This document shows, piece after piece, positions 8,137 to 17,405 of a stretch of DNA of 64,000 nucleotides. Each line of letters starts with the position of its first letter. The stretch's first letter is position 1. Position numbers and translations under genes: made by a program. This stretch comes from Paenirhodobacter ferrireducens. Its GTDB lineage: Bacteria > Pseudomonadota > Alphaproteobacteria > Rhodobacterales > Rhodobacteraceae. The notes under the pieces are model-generated. The model was not told where the DNA came from. It worked only from the letters and a program-made list of their open reading frames with translations, and did not search any database. Where the stretch lies: contig NZ_SAVB01000029.1 of assembly GCF_004022265.1 (NCBI RefSeq), positions 1 through 64,000 of the forward strand, given 5' to 3'.

Positions 8137-8889
8137 TCAGTCGCGCGAGAAACAGGCGGCGCGGCCGTCGACACGGATCGTCTGCGCCCCGTCCGAGATC
8201 GCCCGTGCCCGACGCGAGACGAAAGTCGACGGGTGCGAGGCCGAGCGGCCCTTCGGGTCGGGCAGCACCGCGGCAAGCAGCGCCGCCTGCCGCGCCGTCA
8301 GCTTGTCGGGCGTGGTGCGGAAATAGTGGAAGGCCGCGGCGTTCACGCCGAACACGCCCTCGCCGAATTCCGCGACGTTGAGATAGACCTCGAGAATGCG
8401 CCGCTTGCTCCAGACGAATTCGACCACCGGGGTCAGCGCCGCTTCCATCGCCTTGCGCAGCCAGCTGCGCCCCTGCCACAGGAAGACGTTCTTCACCGTC
8501 TGCTGGCTGATCGTCGAGGCGCCACGGTCACCCCCGGCATCAATCGCCTGCCGGATCGCCTTCATGTCGAACCCCCAGTGACGGCAGAAATTCGCGTCCT
8601 CCGCGGCAACGACCGATCGCGCCACCACCGGCGCGATCTCGTCCATCGGCGTCCATTGCTGATCGACCGAGCCGAGCCGGCGCATCTCCGACCAGATCGT
8701 CAGGGTGATCGGCGGGTTGACGACGGTGTAGGCGACAATGAGCGCGACATAGGCCGCCGCGCCCCCCAGCACGAGGCGCGCAAGCCAACGCAGCGCCCAG
8801 CGCAGGGGCGCGCTTGCGCCCTGTGCGGCCGCGCCTGCGGCCTTCTTGCCCGGTGATGCCCTGCGTGCTGCCATGGCGCCATAAGTCAT
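8137..8889 (-). CDS. mtgA: Monofunctional biosynthetic peptidoglycan transglycosylase
   Basis: This 250-residue GT51 enzyme polymerises lipid II into glycan strands at the inner membrane. A basic N-terminus is followed by one transmembrane helix (about residues 37-60). The GT51 motifs are VAAEDANFCRHWGFD (with the catalytic Glu), GGDRGASTISQQTVKN and KRRILEVYLN. No transpeptidase domain is present. Two starts are possible (8889 or the ATG at 8874); neither has a strong ribosome-binding site. It converges with the RTX gene, with only a six-base gap. Confidence 0.9.
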   Translation of the reverse strand: MTYGAMAARRASPGKKAAGAAAQGASAPLRWALRWLARLVLGGAAAYVALIVAYTVVNPPITLTIWSEMRRLGSVDQQWTPMDEIAPVVARSVVAAEDANFCRHWGFDMKAIRQAIDAGGDRGASTISQQTVKNVFLWQGRSWLRKAMEAALTPVVEFVWSKRRILEVYLNVAEFGEGVFGVNAAAFHYFRTTPDKLTARQAALLAAVLPDPKGRSASHPSTFVSRRARAISDGAQTIRVDGRAACFSRD

Positions 8890-8923
8890 GCCCGGGCCGG
8901 TCAGGTCAAGATATCCGCGGCCC

Positions 8924-9496
8924 TCAATCGGGCCCGGCGCCGATCACCGGCTGCTTCCGTTCGGCGGCGGCCTCGGTCATCTCCTCGGCGCTGACCGCGG
9001 TGGTGCCGGCGCGCGCGATCGCCACGCGCAGCCGCGCCTCCATGTCCTCGGGCAGCTCGGTGCTCAGGCTGCGCCCGGTGGCGCCGAGATTGCGCAGCCG
9101 TTCCATCACCTCGGCGGCCCGCGCCCGGCGCAGCAACAGGAAGAGCACGGCGCCGCCTTGCGGCAGCGCGGTGGCGGCGCGGCGCATGAAATCATCGTTG
9201 ATGCCGATGTCGGTATGCGCGCCCGCAAGCGCGCCGATGCCGGCGCCGATCGCGGCCCCCGCCACCGGAGCCAGAAAGACGAGCCCGATCAGCGCCCCCC
9301 AGGCGGTGCCACCAAGGGCACCGCTTGCGGTCAGGTTCAGCGGCTGGTGCAGGATCACCGCGCCCTCGGCGTCGCGCGTCGCCACCACCATGTCCTCGGC
9401 GTCGAGGAGGCCGGTGCGCTGCAGCTCGGCCAGCGAATCGCGCATGCCGAAAGCCGCCGCTTCGGTGTCGAAGGCCAGGATCAGAAGCTCAGCCAT
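8924..9496 (-). CDS. DUF1269 domain-containing membrane protein
   Basis: This 190-residue protein begins MAELLILAFDTEAAAFGMRD. It has a glycine-rich hydrophobic hairpin at about residues 57-92 (GALGGTAWGALIGLVFLAPV, then AGAAIGAGIGALAG) followed by a soluble C-terminal part. This matches the DUF1269 family, whose function is not established. It lies just downstream of gltB but beyond a strong hairpin, so it is probably a separate unit or reached only by readthrough. Confidence 0.8.
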   Translation of the reverse strand: MAELLILAFDTEAAAFGMRDSLAELQRTGLLDAEDMVVATRDAEGAVILHQPLNLTASGALGGTAWGALIGLVFLAPVAGAAIGAGIGALAGAHTDIGINDDFMRRAATALPQGGAVLFLLLRRARAAEVMERLRNLGATGRSLSTELPEDMEARLRVAIARAGTTAVSAEEMTEAAAERKQPVIGAGPD

Positions 9497-9525
9497 CTCG
9501 CTCTCCTTGTGGCTGCAAACGAACA

Positions 9526-9549
9526 GGGCGGGACCCGAAGGTCCCGCCC
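9526..9549 (-). terminator. Terminator hairpin after gltB
   Basis: A perfect 10-bp GC stem (9526-9535 with 9540-9549) is closed on the minus strand by the extra-stable TTCG tetraloop. It is followed by a moderately T-rich stretch. It lies 33 bases after the gltB stop and separates gltB from the DUF1269 gene. Confidence 0.75.
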
Positions 9550-9581
9550 GTCAACGCCCGGAAACGGTATCCGGTTCCATC

Positions 9582-12500
9582 TCACTCGGCCGGCATCGCT
9601 GCCGGTTCGTCGCTGAGCGGATACGGCAGATGCACCAGCATCTCCTTCGGGCAGACCTGCAGGAAGTTCGCCCGTTCCGACTCCCAGTTCTGCAAGATCT
9701 CCGACGCCTTGCGCGAGCCGGTCTCCTTCGCATGCCGCTCGATCAGGCTGCGCAGCTGCGTCTCCCAATGCGAGTGGCCGATGCCGCAGGTCACGATGCT
9801 CTCGAGGTTCATGTAATCCTCGGCGACGCCTTCCGGGTCGTAGAGATAGGCCATGCCCCCGGTCATGCCGGCACCGAAGTTCGCCCCGATCCGGCCAAGG
9901 ATCACCGCGACGCCGCCGGTCATGTATTCGCAGCCGTTCGAGCCACAGCCCTCGACCACCACCTTGGCGCCCGAGTTGCGCACCGCAAAGCGCTCACCCG
10001 CGCGGCCGGCGGCAAAGAGATAGCCGTCCGTCGCGCCATAGAGCACGGTGTTGCCGATGATCGTGTTCTCGGCCGCGACCAGCGGCGAGGACATCGGCGG
10101 ACGGACCACGATGGTGCCGCCCGACAGACCCTTCGCCACATAGTCGTTGGCGTCGCCCGAAACCTCGATCTTCAGCCCCGGTGCCGCGAAGGCACCGAGC
10201 GACTGCCCGCAGGAGCCGGTCAGCTTCACCGTCAGATGGTCGGGCTGCAACGCGTTGCGCATCCCGAAGTTCTTGACGATGTGGCTCGAAGCGCGGGTGC
10301 CGATCGTGCGCAGCGTGTTGCGCACCGCATAGGACAGCTGCATCTTCTCGCCGTCTTCGAAGAAGCGGTGGCCGTCCTTGATGATCTCGGCATCGAGCGT
10401 ATCGGGCACGTAGTTGCGCGGCTTCGAGCGGTCGTAGACGATCTTGTCCCAGCCATCGACGGTGATCAGCAGCGGGTTCAGGTCGAGATCGTCGAGATGC
10501 GCAGACCCGCGGCTGACCTGGGTCAGCAGGTCGGCGCGCCCGATCACCTCGTCGAGCGACCGCGCCCCGATCGAGGCGAGGATCTCGCGCACTTCCTGGG
10601 CGTAGAAGGTGATCAGGTTGACCACCTTGTCGGCCGTGCCGTGGAACTTGGCGCGCAGCACCGGGTCCTGGGTGCAGACGCCCACCGGGCAGGTGTTCGA
10701 CTGGCACTGACGGACCATGATGCAGCCCATCGCGATCAGCGCCGCGGTGCCGATGCCGTATTCCTCGGCGCCCATCATCGCCGCCATCACGATGTCACGG
10801 CCGGTGCGCAGACCGCCGTCCGTGCGCAGCGTGACGCGCTCGCGCAGCTTGTTCATCGCGAGGACCTGATGCGCCTCGGTCAGCCCCATTTCCCACGGCA
10901 GACCCGCGAACTTGATCGAGGTCGCCGGCGAAGCGCCGGTGCCGCCGTTGTGGCCCGAGATCAGGATGATGTCGGCCTTCGCCTTGGCCACGCCGGCCGC
11001 GATCGTGCCGACGCCCGAGGACGCCACCAGCTTGACCGTGACCTTGGCACGCGGGTTGATCTGCTTGAGATCGTAGATCAGCTGCGCGAGGTCCTCGATC
11101 GAGTAGATGTCGTGGTGCGGCGGCGGCGAGATCAGCGTCACGCCCTTGGTCGAGTGCCGCAGACGCGCGATGAGCTCGGTCACCTTCATGCCCGGAAGCT
11201 GACCGCCCTCGCCGGGCTTGGCGCCCTGCGCGACCTTGATCTCCAGCTCCTCGCAGTGGTTCAGGTATTCGGCGGTCACGCCGAACCGGCCCGAGGCCAC
11301 CTGCTTGATCTTCGCCGACGGGTTGTCGCCGTTCGGTTCGGGCACGAAATGCGCCGGATCCTCGCCGCCCTCGCCACTGTCCGACTTCGCGCCGATGCGG
11401 TTCATCGCGACGTTCAGCGTCTTGTGCGCCTCCGGCCCGAGCGCGCCGAGCGACATGCCCGGGGTGACGAAGCGCTTGCGAATCGAGGTGATCGATTCCA
11501 CCTCCTCGATCGGCACCGCCTTGCCGAGCGGCTTGATGTCGAGCAGGTCGCGGATGTGGATGGGCGGGTTCGCCCGCATCATCGCCGAATACTGCTTCCA
11601 CAGGTCATAGCTGGCCCGGTCGCAGGCCGATTGCAGCAGGTGCATCGTCTGCGCTTCCCAGGCGTGCTTCTCGCCGGTGCGGCGCGCCTTGTAGAAGCCG
11701 CCGATCGGCAGCACGTCCTGACCACCCAGCCAGCCCTTCGCATGCACCTGCTCCAGCTTGTGCTGGATGCCGTGCAGGCCGATGCCGGAGATGCGCGAAT
11801 GCATGCCCGGGAAGAACTCGGCCACCATGGCGCGCGACAGGCCCACCGCCTCGAAGTTCAGACCACCGCGATAGGAGGAGATGATCGAGATCCCCATCTT
11901 TGCCATGATCTTCAGCAGGCCGGCGTCGATCGCATCACGATAGCGGCGCATGTTGTCGACGAGCGAGCCGGTCAGCAGGCCGCGCTCGATGCGGTCGTTG
12001 ATGCTGTCCTGCGCGAGGTAGGGGTTCACCGTCGTCGCGCCCGCGCCGATCAGCACGGCGAAATAATGGCTGTCGATGCATTCGGCCGAGCGCACGTTCA
12101 CCGAGGTGAAGGTGCGCAGCCCCTTGCGGGTCAGCCACGAATGCACCGCCGAGGTCGCGAGGATCATCGGCATCGCCACCTTTTCGGCATCCTGATGCTC
12201 GTCGGTCAGCACGAGGTGCAGCGCGCCCGAGCGCACCGCGTCCTCCGCCTCGGCGCGGATCCGCTCCAGCCCCTCGCGCAGCGCTTCCTGATCGGCGCCG
12301 GCGGGGAAGGTGCAGTCGATCACCGTCACCGACTCGCCGAAGACCTTCATCATCTCGGCATATTCGGCATTGGCGATGAACGGGCTCTCGAGGATCAGGA
12401 TCTCGGTCTGCGAGCTGTCCTCGTCGAGCACGTTCTTCAGGTTGCCGAAGCGCGTCTTCAGCGACATCACCCGGCTTTCACGCAAAGAGTCGATCGGCGG

Positions 12501-14120
12501 GTTGGTGACCTGGGAGAAATTCTGCCGGAAGAAGTGGCTCAGCGGGCGATACTGCTTCGACAGCACCGCGGGCGGTGTGTCGTCGCCCATCGAGGCGAGC
12601 GCTTCCTTGCCGTCCTCGGCCATCGGCGCGAGGATCTGCTCGAGATCCTCGAGCGAGTAGCCCGCCGCGATCTGCCGCTTGCGCAGATCGGCGCCCGCGT
12701 GCAGCGCCTTTTCCGGCACGTCGCGCATGATCGCGTTCAGGTCGATCACCTTCTCGACCCAGTCGCCGAAGGGCTGACTGTTGGCGAGCCGGTCCTTGAT
12801 CTCCTTGTCGTGGTAGAGCCTGCCCTCGCGCATGTCGACGGCGATCATCTGCCCCGGCCCGAGCGCGCCCTTTTCGCGCACGTTCATCTCGTCGACCGGA
12901 ACCATGCCGGCCTCGGAGCCCGCGATCAGCATGCCGTCGCCGGTCACGACATAGCGCATCGGGCGCAGCCCGTTGCGGTCAAGCCCGCCGCAGACCCAGC
13001 GGCCGTCGGTCATGGCAAGCGCCGCGGGGCCGTCCCAGGGCTCCATCACCGCGTTGCAGTAGGCATACATGTCCTGCCACTTCTTCGGCATGTCGGTCGT
13101 CGCCTTCGACCAGGCCTCGGGCACCAGCATCGTCTTCGTCATCGGCGCCGAGCGGCCCGAACGCACCATCACCTCGAACACGGCATCAAGCGCGCCCGAG
13201 TCGGAGGTGCCCGACGGGATGATCGGCTTGATATCCTCGGCCGCGTCGCCGAAGGCCGAGGAGGCCATGCGGATCTCGTGGCTCTTCATCCAGTTGACGT
13301 TGCCCTTCAGCGTGTTGATCTCGCCGTTGTGGGCGAGCATGCGGAAGGGCTGCGCCAGCCACCACTGCGGGAAGGTGTTGGTGGAATAGCGCTGGTGATA
13401 GATCGCGAAGGCCGATTCGAAACGATCGTCCTTCAGGTCCGGGTAGAATTCGGCGACCTGCTCGGCCAGCATCATGCCCTTGTAGATGATCGAGCGCGTC
13501 GACAGCGAGCAGATGTAGAGCCCGGAGATCTGCGCCGCGATCGCCGCCTTCTCGATGCGGCGGCGGATGACGTAGAGCTCGCGCTCGAAGGTCTCGTCGT
13601 CGATGTCCTTCTCGCAGCGGATCAGGATCTGCTCGATCTCGGGACGCGTCGCATTCGCCTTCTCGCCCAGCACCTCGGTGTTCACCGGCACGTGGCGCCA
13701 GCCATAGATGTAGTGCCCCATCCGCAGCACTTCGCTTTCGACGATCGTGCGGCAGCGCTCCTGCGCGCCGAAATCGATGCGCGGCAGGAAGATCTGGCCA
13801 ACGGCAACCTTCTTCTCCATGTCCGGCTCGTGGCCGGTGCGGCGGATCTGGTCATAGAAGAAGGGCGCCGGGATCTGCACGTGAATGCCCGCGCCGTCGC
13901 CGGTCTTGCCATCGGCATCGACCGCGCCGCGGTGCCAGATCGCCTTCAGCGCCTCGATGCCGCTCGCCACGACCCGGCGCGAGGCCTTGCCGTTCAGCGC
14001 CACGACGAGACCGACGCCGCAGGACGCCTTCTCGTCGTCCTCGCGGTAGAGCGAGTTCTCCGCCATCCACTTGCGCTTCGCTTCCTCGGCGGCAACCCAG
14101 GCTTCATCGTATTTCGTCAT
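9582..14120 (-). CDS. gltB: Glutamate synthase [NADPH] large subunit
   Basis: This 1512-residue subunit has a propeptide of about 33 residues, then the catalytic Cys34 (KASCGVGLV) of the class II amidotransferase domain. A central domain follows, then the FMN-binding synthase domain with the [3Fe-4S] motif CIMVRQCQSNTCPVGVC, and a C-terminal GXGXG domain (EVSGDANDYVAKGLSGG). It transfers the glutamine amide to 2-oxoglutarate. The ATG at 14118-14120 is preferred because AGGAGG lies seven bases upstream; a GTG immediately before it is less well spaced. It works with GltD, which is encoded upstream with one gene between. Confidence 0.97.
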   Translation of the reverse strand: MTKYDEAWVAAEEAKRKWMAENSLYREDDEKASCGVGLVVALNGKASRRVVASGIEALKAIWHRGAVDADGKTGDGAGIHVQIPAPFFYDQIRRTGHEPDMEKKVAVGQIFLPRIDFGAQERCRTIVESEVLRMGHYIYGWRHVPVNTEVLGEKANATRPEIEQILIRCEKDIDDETFERELYVIRRRIEKAAIAAQISGLYICSLSTRSIIYKGMMLAEQVAEFYPDLKDDRFESAFAIYHQRYSTNTFPQWWLAQPFRMLAHNGEINTLKGNVNWMKSHEIRMASSAFGDAAEDIKPIIPSGTSDSGALDAVFEVMVRSGRSAPMTKTMLVPEAWSKATTDMPKKWQDMYAYCNAVMEPWDGPAALAMTDGRWVCGGLDRNGLRPMRYVVTGDGMLIAGSEAGMVPVDEMNVREKGALGPGQMIAVDMREGRLYHDKEIKDRLANSQPFGDWVEKVIDLNAIMRDVPEKALHAGADLRKRQIAAGYSLEDLEQILAPMAEDGKEALASMGDDTPPAVLSKQYRPLSHFFRQNFSQVTNPPIDSLRESRVMSLKTRFGNLKNVLDEDSSQTEILILESPFIANAEYAEMMKVFGESVTVIDCTFPAGADQEALREGLERIRAEAEDAVRSGALHLVLTDEHQDAEKVAMPMILATSAVHSWLTRKGLRTFTSVNVRSAECIDSHYFAVLIGAGATTVNPYLAQDSINDRIERGLLTGSLVDNMRRYRDAIDAGLLKIMAKMGISIISSYRGGLNFEAVGLSRAMVAEFFPGMHSRISGIGLHGIQHKLEQVHAKGWLGGQDVLPIGGFYKARRTGEKHAWEAQTMHLLQSACDRASYDLWKQYSAMMRANPPIHIRDLLDIKPLGKAVPIEEVESITSIRKRFVTPGMSLGALGPEAHKTLNVAMNRIGAKSDSGEGGEDPAHFVPEPNGDNPSAKIKQVASGRFGVTAEYLNHCEELEIKVAQGAKPGEGGQLPGMKVTELIARLRHSTKGVTLISPPPHHDIYSIEDLAQLIYDLKQINPRAKVTVKLVASSGVGTIAAGVAKAKADIILISGHNGGTGASPATSIKFAGLPWEMGLTEAHQVLAMNKLRERVTLRTDGGLRTGRDIVMAAMMGAEEYGIGTAALIAMGCIMVRQCQSNTCPVGVCTQDPVLRAKFHGTADKVVNLITFYAQEVREILASIGARSLDEVIGRADLLTQVSRGSAHLDDLDLNPLLITVDGWDKIVYDRSKPRNYVPDTLDAEIIKDGHRFFEDGEKMQLSYAVRNTLRTIGTRASSHIVKNFGMRNALQPDHLTVKLTGSCGQSLGAFAAPGLKIEVSGDANDYVAKGLSGGTIVVRPPMSSPLVAAENTIIGNTVLYGATDGYLFAAGRAGERFAVRNSGAKVVVEGCGSNGCEYMTGGVAVILGRIGANFGAGMTGGMAYLYDPEGVAEDYMNLESIVTCGIGHSHWETQLRSLIERHAKETGSRKASEILQNWESERANFLQVCPKEMLVHLPYPLSDEPAAMPAE

Positions 14121-14132
14121 CACAGTGCCTCC

Positions 14133-14852
14133 TCAGAGAGTGGGACGGTCAGGGTTCGGGGACATGTTGGTCATCATCATGTCGCAATCAAATTCGGGCT
14201 CGGCCGCGGCAAAGCCCTTGTCGCCCGGAAAGGCGAAGGTCACGGGCGCCTGCGAGATCTCGCTGTGGTCGCCCTGGACGGTTTCATAGGTCTCGGTATC
14301 CGAGAAGAAGAGACGCAGCTTGCGCGAGATCAGCTGCATCCCCTTGCGGGTGGCGAGCGCAGTGCCGGCGCCGTCCTCGATCCGCATCTCGAAGCTGCAA
14401 CGCTCGAGGGGCTGCCCCCCGATCGTCACGCTCTCGCCGGTCAGCTGATCGTGGCCGATGTAGCGCCGCACCTCGCCGCTCGACGAGCGGGTGACAAAGT
14501 CGTAATCGTCACGGCCCGTTGACAGCAGCGCGCTGAACGAGGCGTTGTCGGCCGAGGCGGCGGCGTCGAGCGCATCATAGTCGCCGGTCTCGAGGTCGAG
14601 GCTGGCGATCCAGCGCGTCTCGCTGTCGATGTGGCTGCGGAAGAACTCGCCCTTGCCATCGGCCAGCGACACCCATTGATCGCCCGCGGGGTCGCCCGCG
14701 CAGCGATAGTGGTTGGCGACCTGGCACGAATGCAGCTGCACCGTCATCTCGAGCGTGCAGCCCGGCGGTGGCGCGAAGGTGCCGCCGGCCAGCGCCGGCA
14801 GGGCCGCGCACAGCCCTCCGAACAGAGCCAGATATGCCAGAACAGGACGCAT
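14133..14852 (-). CDS. Secreted protein of unknown function between gltD and gltB
   Basis: A 239-residue product from the ATG at 14850-14852 (GGAAGG six bases upstream) begins MRPVLAYLALFGGLCAALPA. This is a clear Sec signal peptide with probable cleavage after PALAGG. The mature part contains several cysteines (PGCTLEMTVQLHSCQ, YRCAGD, RCSFEM, FDCDMMM), so disulfides are likely in the periplasm. I do not recognise a named domain. It is inserted between gltD and gltB in the same orientation, 12 bases before gltB. It is therefore co-transcribed, but a role in glutamate synthesis is not implied because the enzyme is cytosolic. Confidence 0.7.
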   Translation of the reverse strand: MRPVLAYLALFGGLCAALPALAGGTFAPPPGCTLEMTVQLHSCQVANHYRCAGDPAGDQWVSLADGKGEFFRSHIDSETRWIASLDLETGDYDALDAAASADNASFSALLSTGRDDYDFVTRSSSGEVRRYIGHDQLTGESVTIGGQPLERCSFEMRIEDGAGTALATRKGMQLISRKLRLFFSDTETYETVQGDHSEISQAPVTFAFPGDKGFAAAEPEFDCDMMMTNMSPNPDRPTL

Positions 14853-14917
14853 TCTCATCCTTCCGAACGGGGTCGGGACCGCCCGTGTCGGCCGGGGCCG
14901 GACACGGGAAAGGTCGT

Positions 14918-16351
14918 TCACTCGGCCGCGACGCGCGAGGCGCCGTCGAGATACTTGACGATCTCGGCGCCGGCCTCGCGGCCGTCACGGATCGCCCAGA
15001 CCACGAGCGAGGCACCGCGCACGATGTCGCCCACGGCATAGACGCCGGGCAGCGAGGTCGCATGGGTGCCGAAGGCCGCCTTGATCGTGCCCCAGCGGGT
15101 GGTCTCGAGCGCGTCGACGCCCCACATCTCGGGCAGGTTCTCGGGCTCGAAGCCGAGCGCCTGGATCACCAGATCGGCCGGTTCCTCGTAGATCCCGCCC
15201 TCGATCGGTTCGGGCGACTGCCGGCCCGAGGCGTCGGGCGCGCCCAGCTTCATGCGCTGGATCGTCACCGAACGCACCGGGTTGCCGGAAAACGCCTTGG
15301 GCGCGGCGAGCCAGACGAATTCGGCGCCCTCTTCCTCGGCGTTCTTCACCTCGCGCTGCGAGCCCGGCATGTTCGCCCGGTCGCGGCGGTAGACGCATTT
15401 GACCGAGGTCGCACCCTGACGGATCGAGGTGCGCACGCAGTCCATCGCGGTGTCGCCGCCGCCGATCACCAGCACGCGCTTGCCCTCGGCGTTCAGCGTG
15501 CCGTCGTCGTATTCCGGGACGTCGTCGCCGAAGCCCTTCTTGTTCGAGGCGGTGAGGAAGTCGATCGCGCGCACGATCCCCGCGGCATCGGCGCCCGGAT
15601 CGCGCAGATCGCGCGTCTTGTAGACGCCCGTGGCGATCAGCACCGCGTCATGCTTGCCGCGGATCGCGTCGAAGGAGATGTCCTCGCCGACGTTGCAGTT
15701 CAGCACGAACTCGACGCCGCCTTCCTCGAGCTGCTTGACGCGGCTCATCACCACGTCCTTTTCCAGCTTGAAGCCCGGGATGCCATAGGTCAGCAGCCCG
15801 CCGGCGCGGTCGTGGCGTTCATAGACGGTGACCTGGACGCCCGCCCGGCGCAGCGCGTCGGCCGCGGCAAGGCCGCCCGGGCCGCCGCCGATGATCCCCA
15901 CGCTTTCCGCGCGCTCGACCGCCGGCTTGATCGGCTTGACCCAGCCCATGTCCCAGGCGGTGTCGGTGATGTATTTCTCGATCGCGCCGATCGTCACCGT
16001 GCCGTGGCCCGACTGCTCGATCACGCAGTTGCCTTCGCACAGGCGGTCCTGCGGGCAGATCCGGCCGCAGATCTCGGGGAAGGTGTTGGTGGCCTGACTG
16101 ATCTCGTAGGCCTCCTGCAGCCGGCCCTCGGCGGTCAGGCGCAGCCAGTCGGGGATGTTGTTGTGCAGCGGGCAATGCGAGTGGCAGTAGGGCACGCCGC
16201 ACTGGCTGCAGCGGCTGGCCTGCTCGGCCGCCTTGGCATCGGCGAACTCGCGGTAGATCTCGTGGAAATCCTGCGAGCGCACGGTCGCGTCACGCTTCTC
16301 GGGCATCTCCTTCGCCGTGTGGACGAACTTGAGCATGCGTTGCTGTGCCAT
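14918..16351 (-). CDS. gltD: Glutamate synthase [NADPH] small subunit
   Basis: This 477-residue flavoprotein takes electrons from NADPH and passes them to GltB. The N-terminal domain has cysteine clusters for two [4Fe-4S] centres (CSQCGVPYCHSHCP, then CGRICPQDRLCEGNC). It also has an FAD-binding GGGPGGLAAADALRRAG and an NADPH-binding VIGGGDTAMDC. The C-terminal GVYAVGDIVRGASLV closes the FAD site. The start at 16349-16351 follows GGAGG at seven bases. It is the first gene of the gltD-hypothetical-gltB series. Confidence 0.96.
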   Translation of the reverse strand: MAQQRMLKFVHTAKEMPEKRDATVRSQDFHEIYREFADAKAAEQASRCSQCGVPYCHSHCPLHNNIPDWLRLTAEGRLQEAYEISQATNTFPEICGRICPQDRLCEGNCVIEQSGHGTVTIGAIEKYITDTAWDMGWVKPIKPAVERAESVGIIGGGPGGLAAADALRRAGVQVTVYERHDRAGGLLTYGIPGFKLEKDVVMSRVKQLEEGGVEFVLNCNVGEDISFDAIRGKHDAVLIATGVYKTRDLRDPGADAAGIVRAIDFLTASNKKGFGDDVPEYDDGTLNAEGKRVLVIGGGDTAMDCVRTSIRQGATSVKCVYRRDRANMPGSQREVKNAEEEGAEFVWLAAPKAFSGNPVRSVTIQRMKLGAPDASGRQSPEPIEGGIYEEPADLVIQALGFEPENLPEMWGVDALETTRWGTIKAAFGTHATSLPGVYAVGDIVRGASLVVWAIRDGREAGAEIVKYLDGASRVAAE

Positions 16352-16490
16352 GGATGCGCCTCCCATTGGTGCAATTCCGGGTGCGCATGAGTTACACCCC
16401 TTCGCGGAGGAATAAAAGTCAGCATACATGACCTAAATGGCCGAAAAATACTGGGATGACCGAGGTGGGGTGAATTTTTTAGGCCAAATA

Positions 16491-16509
16491 ACGTCAGCAA
16501 TTATGACGT
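16491..16509. promoter_or_regulatory. Palindrome upstream of gltD
   Basis: ACGTCA-N7-TGACGT is a perfect inverted repeat about 140 bases upstream of the gltD start, in an AT-rich patch. Its symmetry and position suit an operator of a nitrogen or amino-acid regulator, but I cannot name the protein. It does not match the NtrC consensus. Confidence 0.35.
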
Positions 16510-16540
16510 ATGCGCAATTCGGCAAGAAAATCAGGGGCGG

Positions 16541-16564
16541 GAATCACCGATGTGAGGGTGATTC
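16541..16564 (-). terminator. Hairpin after uppP
   Basis: An 8-bp perfect stem (16541-16548 with 16557-16564) with an 8-base loop lies immediately after the uppP stop. The minus strand continues with a modest T run some bases later. It could end uppP transcription before the gltD promoter. Confidence 0.45.
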
Positions 16565-16571
16565 TCTCGTT

Positions 16572-17366
16572 TCAGTTGACGACACCGGCCTGCGCAAGGG
16601 CAAGCAGAACCGCGCCGAAGGCGATGCGATAGATCGCGAAAGAGGTGAAGCGATGCGTCCGGATGAAGCCGAGCAGCCATTTCACCGCGATGAAGGCGGT
16701 CACGGTCGACACGGCAAAGGCGATGCCGAGCCCGGTCCAGTCTTCCTGGCCGACGCCGTCCTTCACCTGCTTCAGAAGCTCATAGCCGCTCGCCGCATAC
16801 ATTGTAGGGATGCCGACGAGGAAGGCGAACTCGGTCGCTGCGGCGCGGTTCGAGGTGCCGAGCAGCATCGCGGCAAAGATCGTCGCGCCCGAGCGCGAGG
16901 TGCCGGGGAAGATCCCGGCGACGATCTGCGCAAGGCCCACGGCAATCGCGACGCGCAAGGTGATGCGGGTGCTGTCGGGAAGCCGCGCGGCAAGGGCCTC
17001 GGCGCCGAGGATCCAGAAACCGCCCAGAACCAGGGCCCAGGCGATGGGGGTGACCGTCTCGGGCAGCTCGAAGCCCAGCTTCTTCACCACCAGGCCAAGC
17101 ACGGCGGTGATCCCGAAGGCGATGGTCAGCTTGAGCAGGTAATCGCGGTTCTCGGGGTCGCGCCAGTTCAGGAACAACCCGACGATCCGCTGCCAGTAGA
17201 TCAGCGTGACGGCGAGGATCGCCCCCGCCTGGATCACGATGTTGTAGGTGTCGGACCGGGCGCCAAGCCAGTGTTCGGCCAGCAGCAGGTGCCCGGTGCT
17301 CGAGATCGGCAGGAACTCGGTGATGCCCTCGATGATGCCGAGGAGCACGTCATTCAGATAGGACAA
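16572..17366 (-). CDS. uppP: Undecaprenyl-diphosphatase
   Basis: This 264-residue polytopic membrane enzyme dephosphorylates undecaprenyl diphosphate to recycle the lipid carrier for peptidoglycan and LPS. The BacA-family motifs are GIIEGITEFLPISSTGHLLL at the N-terminus and GIFPGTSRSGATIFAAMLLG in the middle, with several hydrophobic helices. The frame begins at a TTG (17364-17366) with GGAGG five bases upstream; no ATG lies near, so a TTG start is likely. It follows the NDUFA9-like gene on the same strand. Confidence 0.93.
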   Translation of the reverse strand: MSYLNDVLLGIIEGITEFLPISSTGHLLLAEHWLGARSDTYNIVIQAGAILAVTLIYWQRIVGLFLNWRDPENRDYLLKLTIAFGITAVLGLVVKKLGFELPETVTPIAWALVLGGFWILGAEALAARLPDSTRITLRVAIAVGLAQIVAGIFPGTSRSGATIFAAMLLGTSNRAAATEFAFLVGIPTMYAASGYELLKQVKDGVGQEDWTGLGIAFAVSTVTAFIAVKWLLGFIRTHRFTSFAIYRIAFGAVLLALAQAGVVN

Positions 17367-17405
17367 GCTGTCCTCCCATGCGGGATGTGCTGCCGCCGCC
17401 CCGGA

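Noticed and set aside
8814-14522. 1902-codon open frame on the plus strand
   Set aside because: It lies opposite gltB and neighbours, is Arg/His/Asp-rich with no domain, and arises from the high GC codon pattern of the real minus-strand genes.
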